64,000 bases of DNA. Origin: Liolophura sinensis (taxonomy: Eukaryota; Mollusca; Polyplacophora; Chitonida; Chitonidae). Within the stretch, counting starts at the first letter, position 1. Each line of letters opens with the position of its first letter. The position numbers and the translations under genes are program-made. The notes under the pieces were generated by a model. The model made no database searches. It was not told the origin of the DNA and worked only from the letters and a program-made list of their open reading frames with translations. Positions 1 through 11,699 of this stretch are shown here, piece after piece. The stretch covers positions 20,782,017 through 20,846,016 of the forward strand of contig NC_088307.1 in assembly GCF_032854445.1 (NCBI RefSeq), given 5' to 3'.

Positions 1-61
1 ACCTATCTAAAAGGACAATGGAAGGTTGTTGCTGCAGGAGAAATGTCCGTTGCTATGGATA

Positions 62-912
62 CTAGTCCGGAGTCCCGCAAGGATTCATACTGGGAGCTTT
101 ACTTTTTATACCATATATAAATGAACTACCGTTATTCATAAAAGACAGTGACAATTCTAGTGACAACTTGCTGATGACACAACGGTATACTGCTCCTCCA
201 GCAATATGTCTGACATTGAGCGCCACATAAACAGCGGTGTGGAGCGACAAAAACTTCATCTCATTAATCCCAAAAAATCTAAATATGTGATACTGGGCTC
301 CAGGCAACCGGCAGCAGTTATCAAACATGTCACTAATGAACCAGTCACTAATGCTAAACTGCTTGGTATTTATATTGATGAACATCTTTCCTGGAAAACA
401 CAAATTAAAAAAAGCTTAAATTGTTAGGGATTCTACGAAGGAAGAAAGCTCTTCTGACATGTCACTGTAGTGATACTTTCTATAAGTCTTACGTTCTTCT
501 TCACTTTGATTACTGCTGTTCAGTATGGGGAAACTATTCAGTTAAACACAGAGAAAGTATAGTCAAATTAGAGAAAAGAGGTGCTTGTTTTGTTCTACAA
601 GAAACCATAAACACATCTGAAAGAACTTTCCTTTCAAGACTAAAATTGATGCATTTTAATGAAAGGGTAAACTACAAAATTCTTTGTATCATCTATAAAG
701 CATTACATAATCTCTGTTCAAACTATATTAAACAGCTTTTCCCTCCACACAAACAGCTGCACAATATTGTTTTCGGATCAACACGACACAATATCTATCT
801 CCCTCAGGCAAGGGCAAATTACACGACGGAAAGTTTTACACATATAGGCATCAAACTATGAAACTACCTCCATATCCATGTGTAAAATTACCAATCAAAT
901 CAAATCAAATCC
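62..912 (+). mobile_element. Non-LTR retrotransposon (LINE) reverse transcriptase, 3' fragment, broken
   Basis: Translated pieces match the C-terminal half of a CR1/L2/Jockey-type reverse transcriptase. A GVPQG...LGALLF block begins at 69. The catalytic A-D-D-T motif is at 170-181, in a different frame. The thumb stretch LGIYIDEHLSW runs to about 400. From 421, again in another frame, come GILRRKKALL and SYVLLHFDYCCSVWGN, typical of the RT C-terminal region. At least two frame changes and loss of the whole 5' part make it a dead copy. The reading frame stops at 861 and is followed by a very short 3' tail ending accaatcaaatcaaatcaaat at 891-911. Clade assignment within the Jockey/CR1 group is from memory of motif patterns only. 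Confidence 0.85.
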
Positions 913-1439
913 ATATTCATGTAAAGAAGCCCCTCCTCTGTCAAGCTTTTAGTCACGCTACTTGAAATCACAGTCAGATAACAAATGAAATGTACATACT
1001 TTATGCTTTCACTGTATCAACCATCGAGACAAAACCCCATCTCTCTTAACTTTACTTGTTCAGAGTCCAAATGTGATAAGTTAAGGCATAAAATACAACT
1101 TTTTTTCTCCCTTTGTACTTTAGATGTTTTATTATTATTATATAAAATCTTTTCACAAGGCTATGTTCCTGTAACACTCTTGCAGGCATGTGCATTGTTC
1201 AAACCAGACAGGAGATGGGAAAGGGGCCATCTCCCACTACTTGGTTTGTTTCTCTGTACATGTGTGTAGGGGGTTCCAGCCAGCAGGGGAGCAGGAAGGG
1301 GTCAGTAATGGGCCGTCTCCCACTACCTTACTTCTCCTGCTGGATGGGACAGTTGCAGGGGCAGCACTATTGTTTGTGGTGTTTGGTTTTTTGGTATGTA
1401 TGAATGTATATAGCTTCTCTTTTCAAACTATGTGATGCT

Positions 1440-1600
1440 TCATCTCGTTTTATATATATTGATGTATTTTTTTATTGGACTGAGAAGTATGTTCCCTAAA
1501 TATTGTTTTCCATGTGAAAACCTTTGGAAAGAACAGTTTCATAGTAAATTTCGATAAATAAAGATATTATTATTATCATTATATCATTATATAAAAAGAT
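1440..1600 (+). other. AATAAA followed by ATT-rich run, possible transcript or LINE 3' end
   Basis: A stretch ending in gataaataaagatattattattatc resembles the 3' end of an invertebrate LINE or a polyadenylated transcript. No coding sequence in front of it (900-1440) could be recognised, so the parent is unknown. Confidence 0.3.
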
Positions 1601-2990
1601 TTGTTTGCATCATTAACTATGCAAGCTTCGAAAAACTGTGGAAATCATTTCCCTGCAACCCACAGTAGTTGAAATGTAGTTCAAAAGGTTGAAGAATTAG
1701 GGTACATTCAAACCTAGATCTCAAATTTTGAAACCAAGTGTTTCTGGGCATTATTAAAAAATTCTTTCATGGGGTATCCAACCCTATCAGAAAAAATACC
1801 ATCTATCAATAGAGAAATTTTCTTCCTTATGCATGATCAAGGATATAAAGATTTTACAGAAATTAACTGAAAAGATACACAAATTTAAAAAAAAGAAAAA
1901 AGAAATCCATTAAATAAAGATTAAAGATTTATAGGGTCATCGGAGGGTTGGACAGGTTACCCTCAAACAAACATAGTTTCAATGATGGGCTAATTTCCAA
2001 GTTTTCTCTCCTTTCCCACACTTTTCCACGTTAAAGTCTTCAGATTAGGGTGTCTTAAACACACTGACTAAACCTACAAAGTTTGAAAGCTGTGCATGCG
2101 CTTTTCTGGGAAGCGTAATGAAATGATGAGCCAAGCTAATGGAAAAATTTACACCATGGAAATGGGGAGAATCTCCATACCTTTGGTTTATTACTGATGA
2201 CTGGCGGCAGTTTAATTTTGGGGTTGGTGGGGGTTGGGGGGTTGGGGGGGAGGGACATGCAACATTATTAAGATGAATGATGGCAGACTTATTGAGCCAA
2301 CAAAAAGAACATACATATAATTATCACAAAAATGTATGGTTTGAAAACAGTAGCCTGCACTGTTTCTGATGCATGTACCTACTAATAAAGTGTGAAATTA
2401 CTTAGTAGACCCTATGAGTAATAAGCAATGTATAAAGAATAAAGTTGTATTAACATTAAGTTCTTTGCTTGTCTGTTTTTTGGAGACTATCCCTAACTAA
2501 TGCTTTTTAATCAACGTGAAGTAAATCTCCAAGCTCTCTTATTAACAAACAAAAAGTTGATCTTGTACAGGAAATAACTTGGGTACAAGCCAGCATAATC
2601 TGTACAGCAGTTGTATCAGAAAATACCGGTCAATTCAGAATGGTCATTTGCATTCTAATGACCAGTCTTCCCACGCAATTGTCTGGGTCATTTATCTTGA
2701 CCAGTTAATTCCATTATGTGTGCAGCGTTTGTGGGATATTTCGTGGCCGGGTTTTCAATAGAAACACAGAACAAATCTATCAAGGATACTAACACAAGAG
2801 ATGTGGGTAAAGTACATGTTCCGGAAACGGAAATTATCACAAAACAAACCGTAGCGGACAAGGACGTAGAATTTCTGACAACTGTCCAGCTAAGCCTGTT
2901 GTAGTAGCTCAGGCACTTGGTGTCTGCCCAAAAGTCATTGTAAGTCCGTGCTAACCAGCATCTTCTTATCCAGTTACACAACGAAGCACA
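1600..2990. other. Intergenic, no gene seen; contains a G-rich tract
   Basis: No convincing coding or RNA gene. At 2220-2256 the + strand has five or more runs of four to seven G (ggggttggtgggggttgggg...), which fits an intramolecular G-quadruplex. Confidence 0.5.
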
Positions 2991-2999
2991 AATCAAAAC

Positions 3000-3130
3000 T
3001 CATCAAATAAGCATTGATCAAAACTCATCAAATAAGCACTGATCAAAACTGATTAAATGAGCACTGATCAAAACTGATCAAATGAACACTGATCAAATGA
3101 ACACTGATCAAAACTGATCAAATGAGCTCT
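3000..3130 (+). repeat. Short minisatellite, about 25-bp unit
   Basis: Degenerate tandem copies of gatcaaaactgatcaaatgagcact, about five units with internal gains and losses of part of the unit. Confidence 0.8.
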
Positions 3131-3337
3131 GATAAGATTACAGCAGCAAAAGTGCTTCATATGTGTACCTACTTACTGATTTATGTTTTAATTTTTTTTG
3201 CTTAATAAACCTTGTCCTAAATTATGCAAAGAGGAAGTGAAAATTATTTCCAGCGTAAGGAGCAGAAGTCTACACATGTACTATTAATGAAAAGGATCAC
3301 TTGGCCAAGTAGTATAATGGTTTCTACCAGAAGTTCA

Positions 3338-4560
3338 TCAAACCTACAGCCAACACTTTCATTGACCAATGAGCTACCAGGTTCTGCTGACTTATTCAAC
3401 CACTGTCACTGCAGTAAGGAGGTTACCAGATACCAGTGAGGTGAGTGTGTACTTTCCTCCAGCGGTTTCCACTTGAGGTAACCCGCTGGTGGTTTCCTTC
3501 AAGAGGTCTTCCCGATGTTGTTACCCCCCTCCTCCACCCTCAAACCTACATCCAACACTTTCATTGACCAATGAGCTACCAGATTCTACTGATTTATTCA
3601 ACCACTGTCACTGCAGTAAGGAGGTTACCAGATACCAGTGAGGTGAGTGTGTACTTTCCTCCAGCGGTTTCCACTTGAGGTAACCCGCTGGTGGTTTCCT
3701 TCAAGAGGTCTTCCCGAGGTTGTTACCCCCCTCCCCCACCCTCAAACCTACAGCCAATCCTTTCATTGACCTATGAGCTACCAGGTTCTGCTGATTTATT
3801 CAACCACTGTCACTGCAGTAAGGAGGTTACCAGATACCAGTGAGGTGAGTGTGTACTTTCCTCCAGCGGTTTCCACTTGAGGTAACCCGCTGGTGGTTTC
3901 CTTCAAGAGGTCTTCCCGAGGTTGTTACCCCCCTCCCCCACCCTCAAACCTACAGCCAATCCTTTCATTGACCAATGAGCTACCAGGTTCTGCTGATTTA
4001 TTCAACCACGGTCATTGCAGTAAGGAGGTTACCAGATACCAGTGAGGTGAGTGTGTACTTTCCTCCAGCGGTTTCCACTTGAGGTAACCCACTGGTGGTT
4101 TCCTTCAAGAGGTCTTCCCGAGGTTGTTACCCCCCTCCTCCACCCTCAAACCTACATCCAACACTTTCATTGACCAATGAGCTACCAGGTTCTGCTGATT
4201 TATTCAACCACGGTCACTGCAGTAAGGAGGTTACCAGATACCAGTGAGGTGAGTGTGTACTTTCCTCCAGCGGTTTCCACTTGAGGTAACCCGCTGGTGG
4301 TTTCCTTCAAGAGGTCTTCCCGAGGTTGTTACCACCCTCCCCCACCCTCAAACCTACAGCCAATCCTTTCATTGACCAATGAGCTACCAGGTTCTACTGA
4401 TTTATTCAACCACTGTCACTGCAGTAAGGAGGTTACCAGATACCAGTGAGGTGAGTGTGTACTTTCCTCCAGCTGGTTTCCACTTGAGGTAACCCACTAG
4501 TGGTTTCCTTCAAGAGGTCTTCCCAAGGTTGTTACCACCCTCCCCCACCCCACCCCCACC
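3338..4560 (+). repeat. Satellite-like tandem array, six copies of a 202-bp unit
   Basis: The landmark cattgac recurs at 3360, 3562, 3764, 3966, 4168 and 4370, an exact 202-bp spacing with no length variation. Copies differ by scattered substitutions (e.g. ccaacac/ccaatcc, ctcctcc/ctccccc). Each unit carries a C-rich run followed by the start of the next copy, the dyad ggtaacccgctggtgg, and a consensus 5' splice-like string gaggtgagtg. No recognisable protein. Confidence 0.95.
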
Positions 4561-4599
4561 CCCAACCCTCCATCAATAGGTTTCCTCCTTAAGGTTTTC

Positions 4600-5137
4600 C
4601 GACAGTTTCACCCTGGCTCTTCCCAGTTTCCTCAAATAGCAAACCTGACTATCATCAAACATGTATAGGGGCCTATTTGAGTAATTGAATATAACAACAT
4701 TAAAAACAAAGCTGTAGTATGTGGGGGGGGGGAGGGGGTGGAGGTGTTAACAGTTCAAATCTGATTGCTGTTCAGGTGTTTGATGAAAATCACCCTTGGA
4801 TACTAATAAAACATAAATCTTGTTCAAAAAGGGCAATAAGATATTTTTCCAGAATTGTCATCCATAAAGAGAGTAATAAATGGGGCATTTTTAAATTTAA
4901 AAATCCCTTCAAATGTACATCACATTTACATTTACAATTCTTATATTTATTTGATGCTATAAGATTCTGGCATGTCATATTTTATAGTGTTTTAATTCTA
5001 TTAATTACTGCACATGGAAAAGCAGAACATTCATTTGAGTGATTTATATACAATATATTGTGTAGAATATATTAAAGATATACCATCACTCTTCAAATAG
5101 CCAAATGTTATCTTCTTACTCGTTTTTTTTTTTATCC
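4600..5137. other. Intergenic, no gene seen
   Basis: A C-rich/G-rich edge beside the 202-bp array, a (g)9 tract at 4722-4745, then AT-rich DNA with no recognised feature. Confidence 0.4.
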
Positions 5138-5282
5138 AGCCGTACATGGGAAGGTATGGCAGCAACCTGTGGATGGTCGTGGGTTTCCCCTGCGCTCTGC
5201 CCAGTTTCCTCCCACCATAATGCTGGCTGCAGTTGCATAAGTGAAATATTCTTGAGTACGGTGTGAAACTCCAATCAATCAA
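5138..5282 (+). mobile_element. SINE family S1, 5'-truncated
   Basis: S1 body and tail: accataatgctggc, then gtgaaatattcttgagtacgg. Lacks the tRNA-like head. Confidence 0.85.
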
Positions 5283-5289
5283 ATCTTCT

Positions 5290-6769
5290 TACTCGTTTTT
5301 ATAGCTTTCATTAGATCACAGCTTTGTAATGTATGTGTGCCAACATCTGTCAGATGCAAAAGTATATATGCAATATGACAGTGTTTTAATTGGGTTTGGG
5401 GGAATCGCACTTGATTCCTGGTCACTGCCCACATGCTATTTAAGGTCAGAGCTCATTATTTATATTTTACCAAACATTTTCAAAAAAGTGAGATTATGAT
5501 AAAATCTACCCAAAATAATGATAATGAAAAATGAAAATTGTTTTGCCACCCCTACCATGCGGTTCTCTAAAATATTGTGAGTGACGTTAATTGTAAGTTT
5601 CATTGATTCACACGTTTACACAAGTTCATACTATAGACACTTCTATATAACACAACATATTTAGAGATGTAGGTATAGAAGGTAGGGATATCAGTTAAGT
5701 CATACCGGTACACTTATACACCTACCTGCATAGGCTGAGTGGCAGAATCCAAGCATCAACGTTGTTATGGAAACTAGCAAATCGCGCATCCTTCTCCGAC
5801 AACGTGCAGGACCACGTATCAAAGTGCCCATGCTTGAATCCTTAGCATGAAATGAAAAATTGAATTCCAGTGCTGCCTATTAAAAGTTAGAATAGATCCG
5901 TATAGTGACAGAGAAACTGGTAGCTGAACGTTAGCAACTAACACCAGTACCTTCCCAAATGGACTTTGGCTTGGATTTCGGCCGAGTTTCACCTCCCACA
6001 AGCAATCTGCTCCGAGATAGTATCGGAATAACGGAACATTAGCGGCCAGCGACTGGCCAGCCAGTCCTCGCTCTCGCGTGCAAGCCTCTGGAGCTAGTCT
6101 AAACTTCTCTCGCCTCTCCACTCGCCTCTCTAATTTTCCGATAACCGCACGGTGTGTTCTCTCCCCAGCTGCTATGATAACTGAGCTTCGGTACCAGTTC
6201 AGTGCCACCAGACACAGTCTATGGTAAAACTGCGGTGAACCAGCATCCCTTTTAGACCGCAACCGATATGTACCCTAGCTATTTCTCAACGACAGCAAAT
6301 GGTACATGCGTTATGGACTGGCCGACCTCCGCATCCAGTTAGAATAACAACCGACACCGCCGCGTGCGGGCCTAAAATCTATGCCTCACGATAACCGTGT
6401 ATTCTAGAATCTTACATGAACATCGGAGCAGACTCTCCATTCGTGACAGCTTTCAGTTTTCACACTAAAATAAATTAATACGCCTACAAGGTAGTGCCAC
6501 TTAAGCATTGCAATGATGAAATTACACACGTGCGTCTTATTTCTGGTCAGTTCTCCAATGTCGACAAGCAGCATAGGATATAGTGCCCTACGACATGATG
6601 ATCCGGTTTCAAAACCTGCCAAGAACAGGGATTAATTTGTAAGATTTTTTTGGCACTCCAGTTTCCTTCACCCAAAATAATGAACACCACTGTATGAGTG
6701 ATAAATACTAAAATATGACGTCACACAACAATGAAATAAATAAGTATAAGCTACCATATAGATACTTCA
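5290..6769. other. Intergenic; CpG-rich stretch at about 5940-6370
   Basis: A local rise in CpG (ctcgctctcgcgtgc, ccgccgcgtgcggg) stands out from AT-rich flanks. A 147-codon open frame on the minus strand (5819-6262) overlaps it but has no recognisable domain. It could be a promoter-like island or an old repeat. Confidence 0.3.
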
Positions 6770-7022
6770 TCTACCTGTATTCAAAATATAAAAGGTTAGA
6801 CCTTCAGCATAAACCAGAAAAGCAACAACACTGCGATAGATGATAAATTGTCACACGCAACCGGTGAAATCCGGCCTCATGTCAGTTTATCTTAGTTAAG
6901 ATATTACTCTAACTTTTCCGGTGTAATGGTTGAAGGATTTGAGTACGTGGGTCAGATCAGGTTTCGAACTCGGGTCTCAGCAGCCGAGGTCCAGCGGTTT
7001 AGCTACCAACTGAGCTAATGGG
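6770..7022 (-). mobile_element. tRNA-derived SINE, family S4
   Basis: On the minus strand a tRNA-like head has an A-box-like tagctcagttggtag and a B-box-like gagttcgaaacc, about 70 bases in all. It is followed by a non-tRNA body (gacatgaggccggatttcacc) that recurs at 34573-34692 and 40668-40772. A body shared between copies argues against a functional tRNA gene. Confidence 0.7.
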
Positions 7023-7939
7023 TATTCCCATGCAATGTCTACTGCCAGCATAAGCACTGGAAGGCTGCTCTCGTTATACCGGTATGATTTCGACAACCGG
7101 TAATATTGATGCGTTGTAATATAACAACATTAATGTGACAATGCAGAGGGAGGCTAGACTTCGTACGTGATGCTAATAAAGATTAGACATCTAGGGCAGA
7201 TTCCTGGTGCTGTTTACAAACAAAACGTTAACAACTGATGTTTTGTTTTTACGCGTGCAAATTCCTTTAAGTTATTAAGTTGCCAAAGCGGTTGCCAACG
7301 TCATGTATTCGGTATGTAATTAAGTAGAATTTAAATTTAAATTGATTTAAATAATTAGGGTTTTCACAAGCGGTGATCTAAACAGTTGAACTGACAGTTT
7401 GCGTGTGTGCTAGATATGCTATTTCACTACAACATGCACAGTTAGATGGAGATACGTACAGTACGTTCCTCTAAGGAGGTACACGTAGACGACCCCCCTC
7501 CCTCTAATTAGGCCTATAAATACCTCTATCTGTGGCCCTCATGTTCAGTTGGGGAATGGGCGTTTTTGAAATAGGATACTTATTATATTAATTACCTATG
7601 TTAACGACTTAACGAAGGCTGTGATTGTCTGTCTTGTGTTGTAAACTGATAGTTATTCCCATAGCTGAAAGCCTATATATGTGTCAGTACACTCGCCACG
7701 CCTCGAGTGGACTCGCACGGTCAATCTGCATCCTAAATGTAACCAAGATGCAGTACATCGCCGCTTGGTCATGTTTCACACGCATGCTATGCGCAGAAAA
7801 CAGATTTCACTGTAATACAGAACATTTTTCTTTATAATCGACAATAATACACTGTATTTATTTTCTCAAAGTTTTCGCACTCCAAAAAAAAAGCTTTTTA
7901 GATATATATGCATCAAGTATTGGGGTCTCTTTCTTGATC

Positions 7940-8142
7940 GTTAAAGCGCTGACCGGAAGCGAATATCGGGTCCTTGACCAGTGGGGTCATGTGTTCGAAT
8001 CTAGAGTGCTCGCTCAGTGTAGCGTACTCCGGCTGTTCTAGTTAAATTCTCCATCCAACCGCATGTATGTAAGTTAAACCTGACTGTCATTATAAAAGTG
8101 AAATTCTCGAGCACGGCGATAAACACCAATCACTCATTATAA
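7940..8142 (+). mobile_element. tRNA-derived SINE, family S5
   Basis: B-box-like gtgttcgaatc near 7991 is followed by a tail aaagtgaaattctcgagcacggcgataaacacc, a variant of the S1/S2 3' tail. Confidence 0.65.
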
Positions 8143-8289
8143 AATATACTTAAATCGCGTGCGGGGCACAGTGTATGGTTTATAGAGACGCATGTTGAAG
8201 ATTTTTCCATGCACCCCATAAACTAACCCTTTGTCACATTAGTCCGATAAATCGCTGTGTTTTTCAATCAGGATTTACTGTCCTCCAAA

Positions 8290-8400
8290 ACCTTGGTCTC
8301 GCCGCAGTTCGGGTTGGTTTTCGCCGAGCAAGGTTCGAATCTACAGCTTGCAGTTGAACCCGGTGCCAGGAAACTTCCTAAGTTCAATAAATCATTTAAG
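8290..8400 (+). mobile_element. Possible tRNA-derived SINE head
   Basis: The string caaggttcgaatct at 8329 is a good Pol III B box with pyrimidine-rich DNA before it. No cloverleaf could be built, so a SINE head is more likely than a tRNA gene. Confidence 0.3.
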
Positions 8401-8749
8401 TCAGACGTAAGTTAATCCGATCCAGTGCTGTTAAGTCACACTACATAAGAATAGTGTGATATATGTTTCTTAGGTTTGTAAGGAACATGCATGGATGATG
8501 GCGATTGGCGTTGGTTTACTCTGGGCATTACGTTTATCCACCAATGAACCACCCATAAGCCTGACCTCCGTAATACACATCAGTGAAAAGTTTTTGAGTA
8601 CAGTGTTCAACAGCTTTCTGTCAAATTGTGAAATGAACAAGCTCTCTGAACCTATTCTACCTCCATGCTCTCTGGAAGTATATTGCACAATCACCAAGTA
8701 CCCACTCACTCGAAGCCCGCCTGAATATTAGTATTACAAGCTATTTGTC

Positions 8750-8998
8750 CATGTCCAGACTAGGGGGTGGGGGAGGGCGGAACGGCCATAACTTTGTTGA
8801 AAATAGACAAAATGACCCCGAAACTTGATCGGTAGGTTGTCATGGTGATGCCATGTGCCAAGTTTCAATTCGATACGATGGGCCATTCTGGGGGAAAAAG
8901 TGTCCGGCAAACTGATTGGTGACAGGCTGGCGGACCGACAGACGAGGCGTGTACTGTATACAGTCCTATCCGGCACCGGCAGGAGACTAATAAAAAGT
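8750..8998 (+). repeat. Dispersed repeat with a 'gccataactttgttgaaaa ... gaccgacagacgagg' frame
   Basis: Starts ggccataactttgttgaaaa, continues ccaagtttcaattcgata, and ends with a gacag/gaccgacag run plus gagactaataa. From memory, elements of this layout are abundant in mollusc genomes. No coding content. Confidence 0.5.
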
Positions 8999-9140
8999 TG
9001 TGCAATAAATGAATATCACAATGTATACTAATGCACGGAGAATATGAAATACATGACGAAATAAATTAAAACTATTCAAATTACGCCCTTTTAGCCTAGA
9101 TGCCAAATTAACATGTATGTTGTTTTTTTTTACTTATCTG

Positions 9141-9222
9141 TTTAGTTGATTTGAGGTTTTGGGGTTTACTCAAGAATATTACACTAATATTACTCTGGTG
9201 GCCAGCAGTATGGTGTGAGGTA
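9141..9222 (-). mobile_element. SINE family S1, degenerate tail fragment
   Basis: Weak minus-strand match to the S1 tail (tactcaagaatatt ... ggtggccagcagtatgg). Confidence 0.5.
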
Positions 9223-10064
9223 TCTCTAAAAATAGAGTTATAAATACATGAATGTGGGTAATGTAAAAAAAAGCATGTTAATTTAATAAGCCTTTTTGGA
9301 TGTACCTTTTTAACAACAACAGTTTCTGAGCGCCAGCGAAAGAATTTTTGATGAACGCATCAAATATATAATAATGTATTACTGATGCATACAAAAAACT
9401 AGAACTAAAGCACATCAAGTACGCAGTTTGCATTCCATAACATTCCAAGGGTATTAGCCACAGCACCAGCAAATTGTACAAATTCTCAAAATCACTACAG
9501 ACCAAGGGACAATACTCTGCATTGCAGTCCGGACTACCATTCGAGATCAGGGGCCTTTCTACGTGACCCTACAGTACTGAGACAATGTAATCTCAACGGA
9601 GGCAGTAGGTATATCTCTATTTTAGAATGCCCGGACTACCGCTAGTGTTTGATGGATTCATTCTTACCCCAAGGCTAAGCAGTTTCAAAATTGAATTCAA
9701 TTTCGTGAATAAAAGTTGCTGACAGATAGAAAAATACAAAAACACAACCTCCCATTGCGGATATTAAAAGACATAAAATATCTACACAAAAATATAAAAC
9801 AACAACTACAAAAAAAAATTCAGACGAAACGACACTTTACTCTATTTTTAGTATTCGATTACAAATGAATTCAATGCAACGAATGTAAACATTTTGGGAA
9901 ATATTTTATGACATGAACTGAAAAAAAAAATGTTGTATTATTTGACCACTTTTGACCGAATTCAGGCCGGTTGTTGTCGGTAAATTTTTAGTATGTAAAG
10001 TTTGTCAGAAACATTGCCTATGTCACCAAGAGAACTAGTTGCAGAGTTGGTTAACTCTCATCTA
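9223..10064. other. Intergenic, no gene seen
   Basis: AT-rich DNA. An imperfect local duplication of the string cggactacc occurs at 9531 and 9633. Nothing else recognised. Confidence 0.4.
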
Positions 10065-10530
10065 GCAACACATGTATTGCGAGAGTTACAGACAGTCCCA
10101 AATGTGTGGGATTTGACGGTAAGGAAGATTTACCGCTGTTCACACGCGCAAAAAATCTTCCTTGGCATAAATCGACGTCAACAGTGTGGTCTCTGTAATT
10201 AAGTAACCTGACAAACCAAAGGAGTCCATGGCAATCACGTATGTTAAATAACATTTTCCAAGCCTATATCATAGTAGTTGGTAAGTTATCGGAGCGGCGG
10301 TCGCAGTAGGGTAGACCGCAAAAATGTCCTTTTTTGTCAGTTTACGCCATGGACTATTTTTGGCTAGGCCAACCTAAGGACAGGTTAGTTAATTTGTAGG
10401 AACATGCGATTGACATCGGTTCATGCTATAGGAAAGAATTAATGCGCGTGTGAACAGCGGTAAATGCTCTTTACCGTTATTCCGGCACATCCGGGACTGT
10501 TTTTTCACGTAACAGTGGCAAATGCGTTGC
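10065..10530. mobile_element. Fold-back MITE F, about 466 bp
   Basis: Two inverted arms of about 80 bp. The core tttaccgctgttcacacgcg at 10129 is perfectly mirrored at 10445-10464 (22 bp identical in full), and the outer parts (gttac...cagtccc; gcaacacatg/gcaacgcatt) also match. No transposase is present between the arms. This is the structure of a non-autonomous DNA transposon; the superfamily is not determined. Confidence 0.8.
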
Positions 10531-10595
10531 TCGACAAGAATATCGCCATTCCACAACAAGAAGTAAGTAGCACGTGATTAAAGTGCATGTGCGCG

Positions 10596-10645
10596 GCTCT
10601 TAACTGCTACCCACAAGAGGTGAGAGTTCAACCCTGGCCTTTGAC
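10596..10645 (+). mobile_element. Possible tRNA-derived SINE head
   Basis: Short tRNA-like segment ending in a B-box-like gagagttcaaccctgg. Body not recognised. Confidence 0.25.
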
Positions 10646-10649
10646 TGGA

Positions 10650-11384
10650 ATTAATACAATCCCCCATTCTCACTGTTCGTGATGCCTCGGAGACAAAAAG
10701 CTATTGACAATGCCCGTTCGGCCGTTTGCGCAGTCTAACGTTCCTTGATGAACGCTTATCTTCCACCATTATGGCATTCATGCATCTCAGATGGGATGAT
10801 CGCCTCGGTGCTTTCCACCGGGCATACCTCTTTCTTCCACCTATAAGACTCGCGGCTATCTTACCATTGAAAAATGTATGAGTATGGCTTTGAACAATTA
10901 TGAAATAAATAAATGCTAATATGTTGAAATTAATTGAGAAACAGATATGGATTGAAAGCAGATCCATGAAGTATATCACAGATTACATGCTTAAACAAGG
11001 AAACAGAAGAGTGTTATGATCGACTGCATGTATTACTGTAGCCTTGTATTTTTATCTTTATACATTGTACTATTTTTGTTTAAATGTACCCAAGAACATT
11101 TCAGTATTTCTCCATTATTTGAATGAATTTTCAAGTCACATCTACATTGTAGGTCTATTTATTGCTTGAATATGTACAGGGGAATATAAGTGAAAATTTC
11201 ATCATATGTTTAAGTAAAATGCGGTGGGTTGCATCACTCAACTTTTGAAGAAAAATTGCGTTATAGCTCAAGCGCTGACTGACCGAAAATAATATTCTCC
11301 CGTAAGACGGCCTGGCAGTCGAACTGATTGATTGGTATCAACATTAGATATTTTTCCACTAAAAGTAATACTAAAATGCTTCGT
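10650..11384. other. Intergenic, no gene seen
   Basis: AT-rich with no recognised gene; a minus-strand open frame at 10701-10979 has no recognisable domain. Confidence 0.4.
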
Positions 11385-11452
11385 CGTCATATGACTGAAA
11401 AATTGTTGAGTACGACGTTAAACCCCAAGCACTCACTCACTCACTTACTAAA
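11385..11452 (+). mobile_element. SINE family S2/S3, 3' tail
   Basis: catatgactgaaaaattgtt followed by gagtacgacgttaaacccc and a (cactcact)n end, identical in layout to the tails at 28158-28505 and 31790-32108. Confidence 0.7.
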
Positions 11453-11461
11453 ATGCTCAGC

Positions 11462-11612
11462 TTTATGGGGGGAGGAAACCGGATTGCGAGGAGTAAACCA
11501 CTAAACTGCGCCAGGTTCCTGATAAACATCTTGACCAAAGCAGCGAGAGCTGGATTCAAACTCGCGAGTCCTTAGGGTCAGGATATTAGCAGTGAGACAA
11601 CGCGTATTTAGT
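11462..11612 (-). mobile_element. tRNA-derived SINE, family S6
   Basis: On the minus strand a B-box-like gagtttgaatccagc precedes a body containing ggtttactcc and ccggtttcctcc. The body recurs in fragments near 51467-51545 and 53995-54050. Confidence 0.55.
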
Positions 11613-11699
11613 ATATGCGCCAGCGAGGCTTCCCAAGTCGTACCCGTATCATTTCCTTCGGCAGTAGTTCGAATAATTTTCTTCAGGATCATGAAACTG

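Noticed and set aside
1190-1435. Overlapping open frames suggesting a short protein
   Set aside because: No similarity recognised; lies in what looks like the 3' flank of a LINE or transcript end.
5819-6262. 147-codon open frame on the minus strand
   Set aside because: No recognisable domain or splice partners; overlaps a CpG-rich stretch that favours long open frames by chance.
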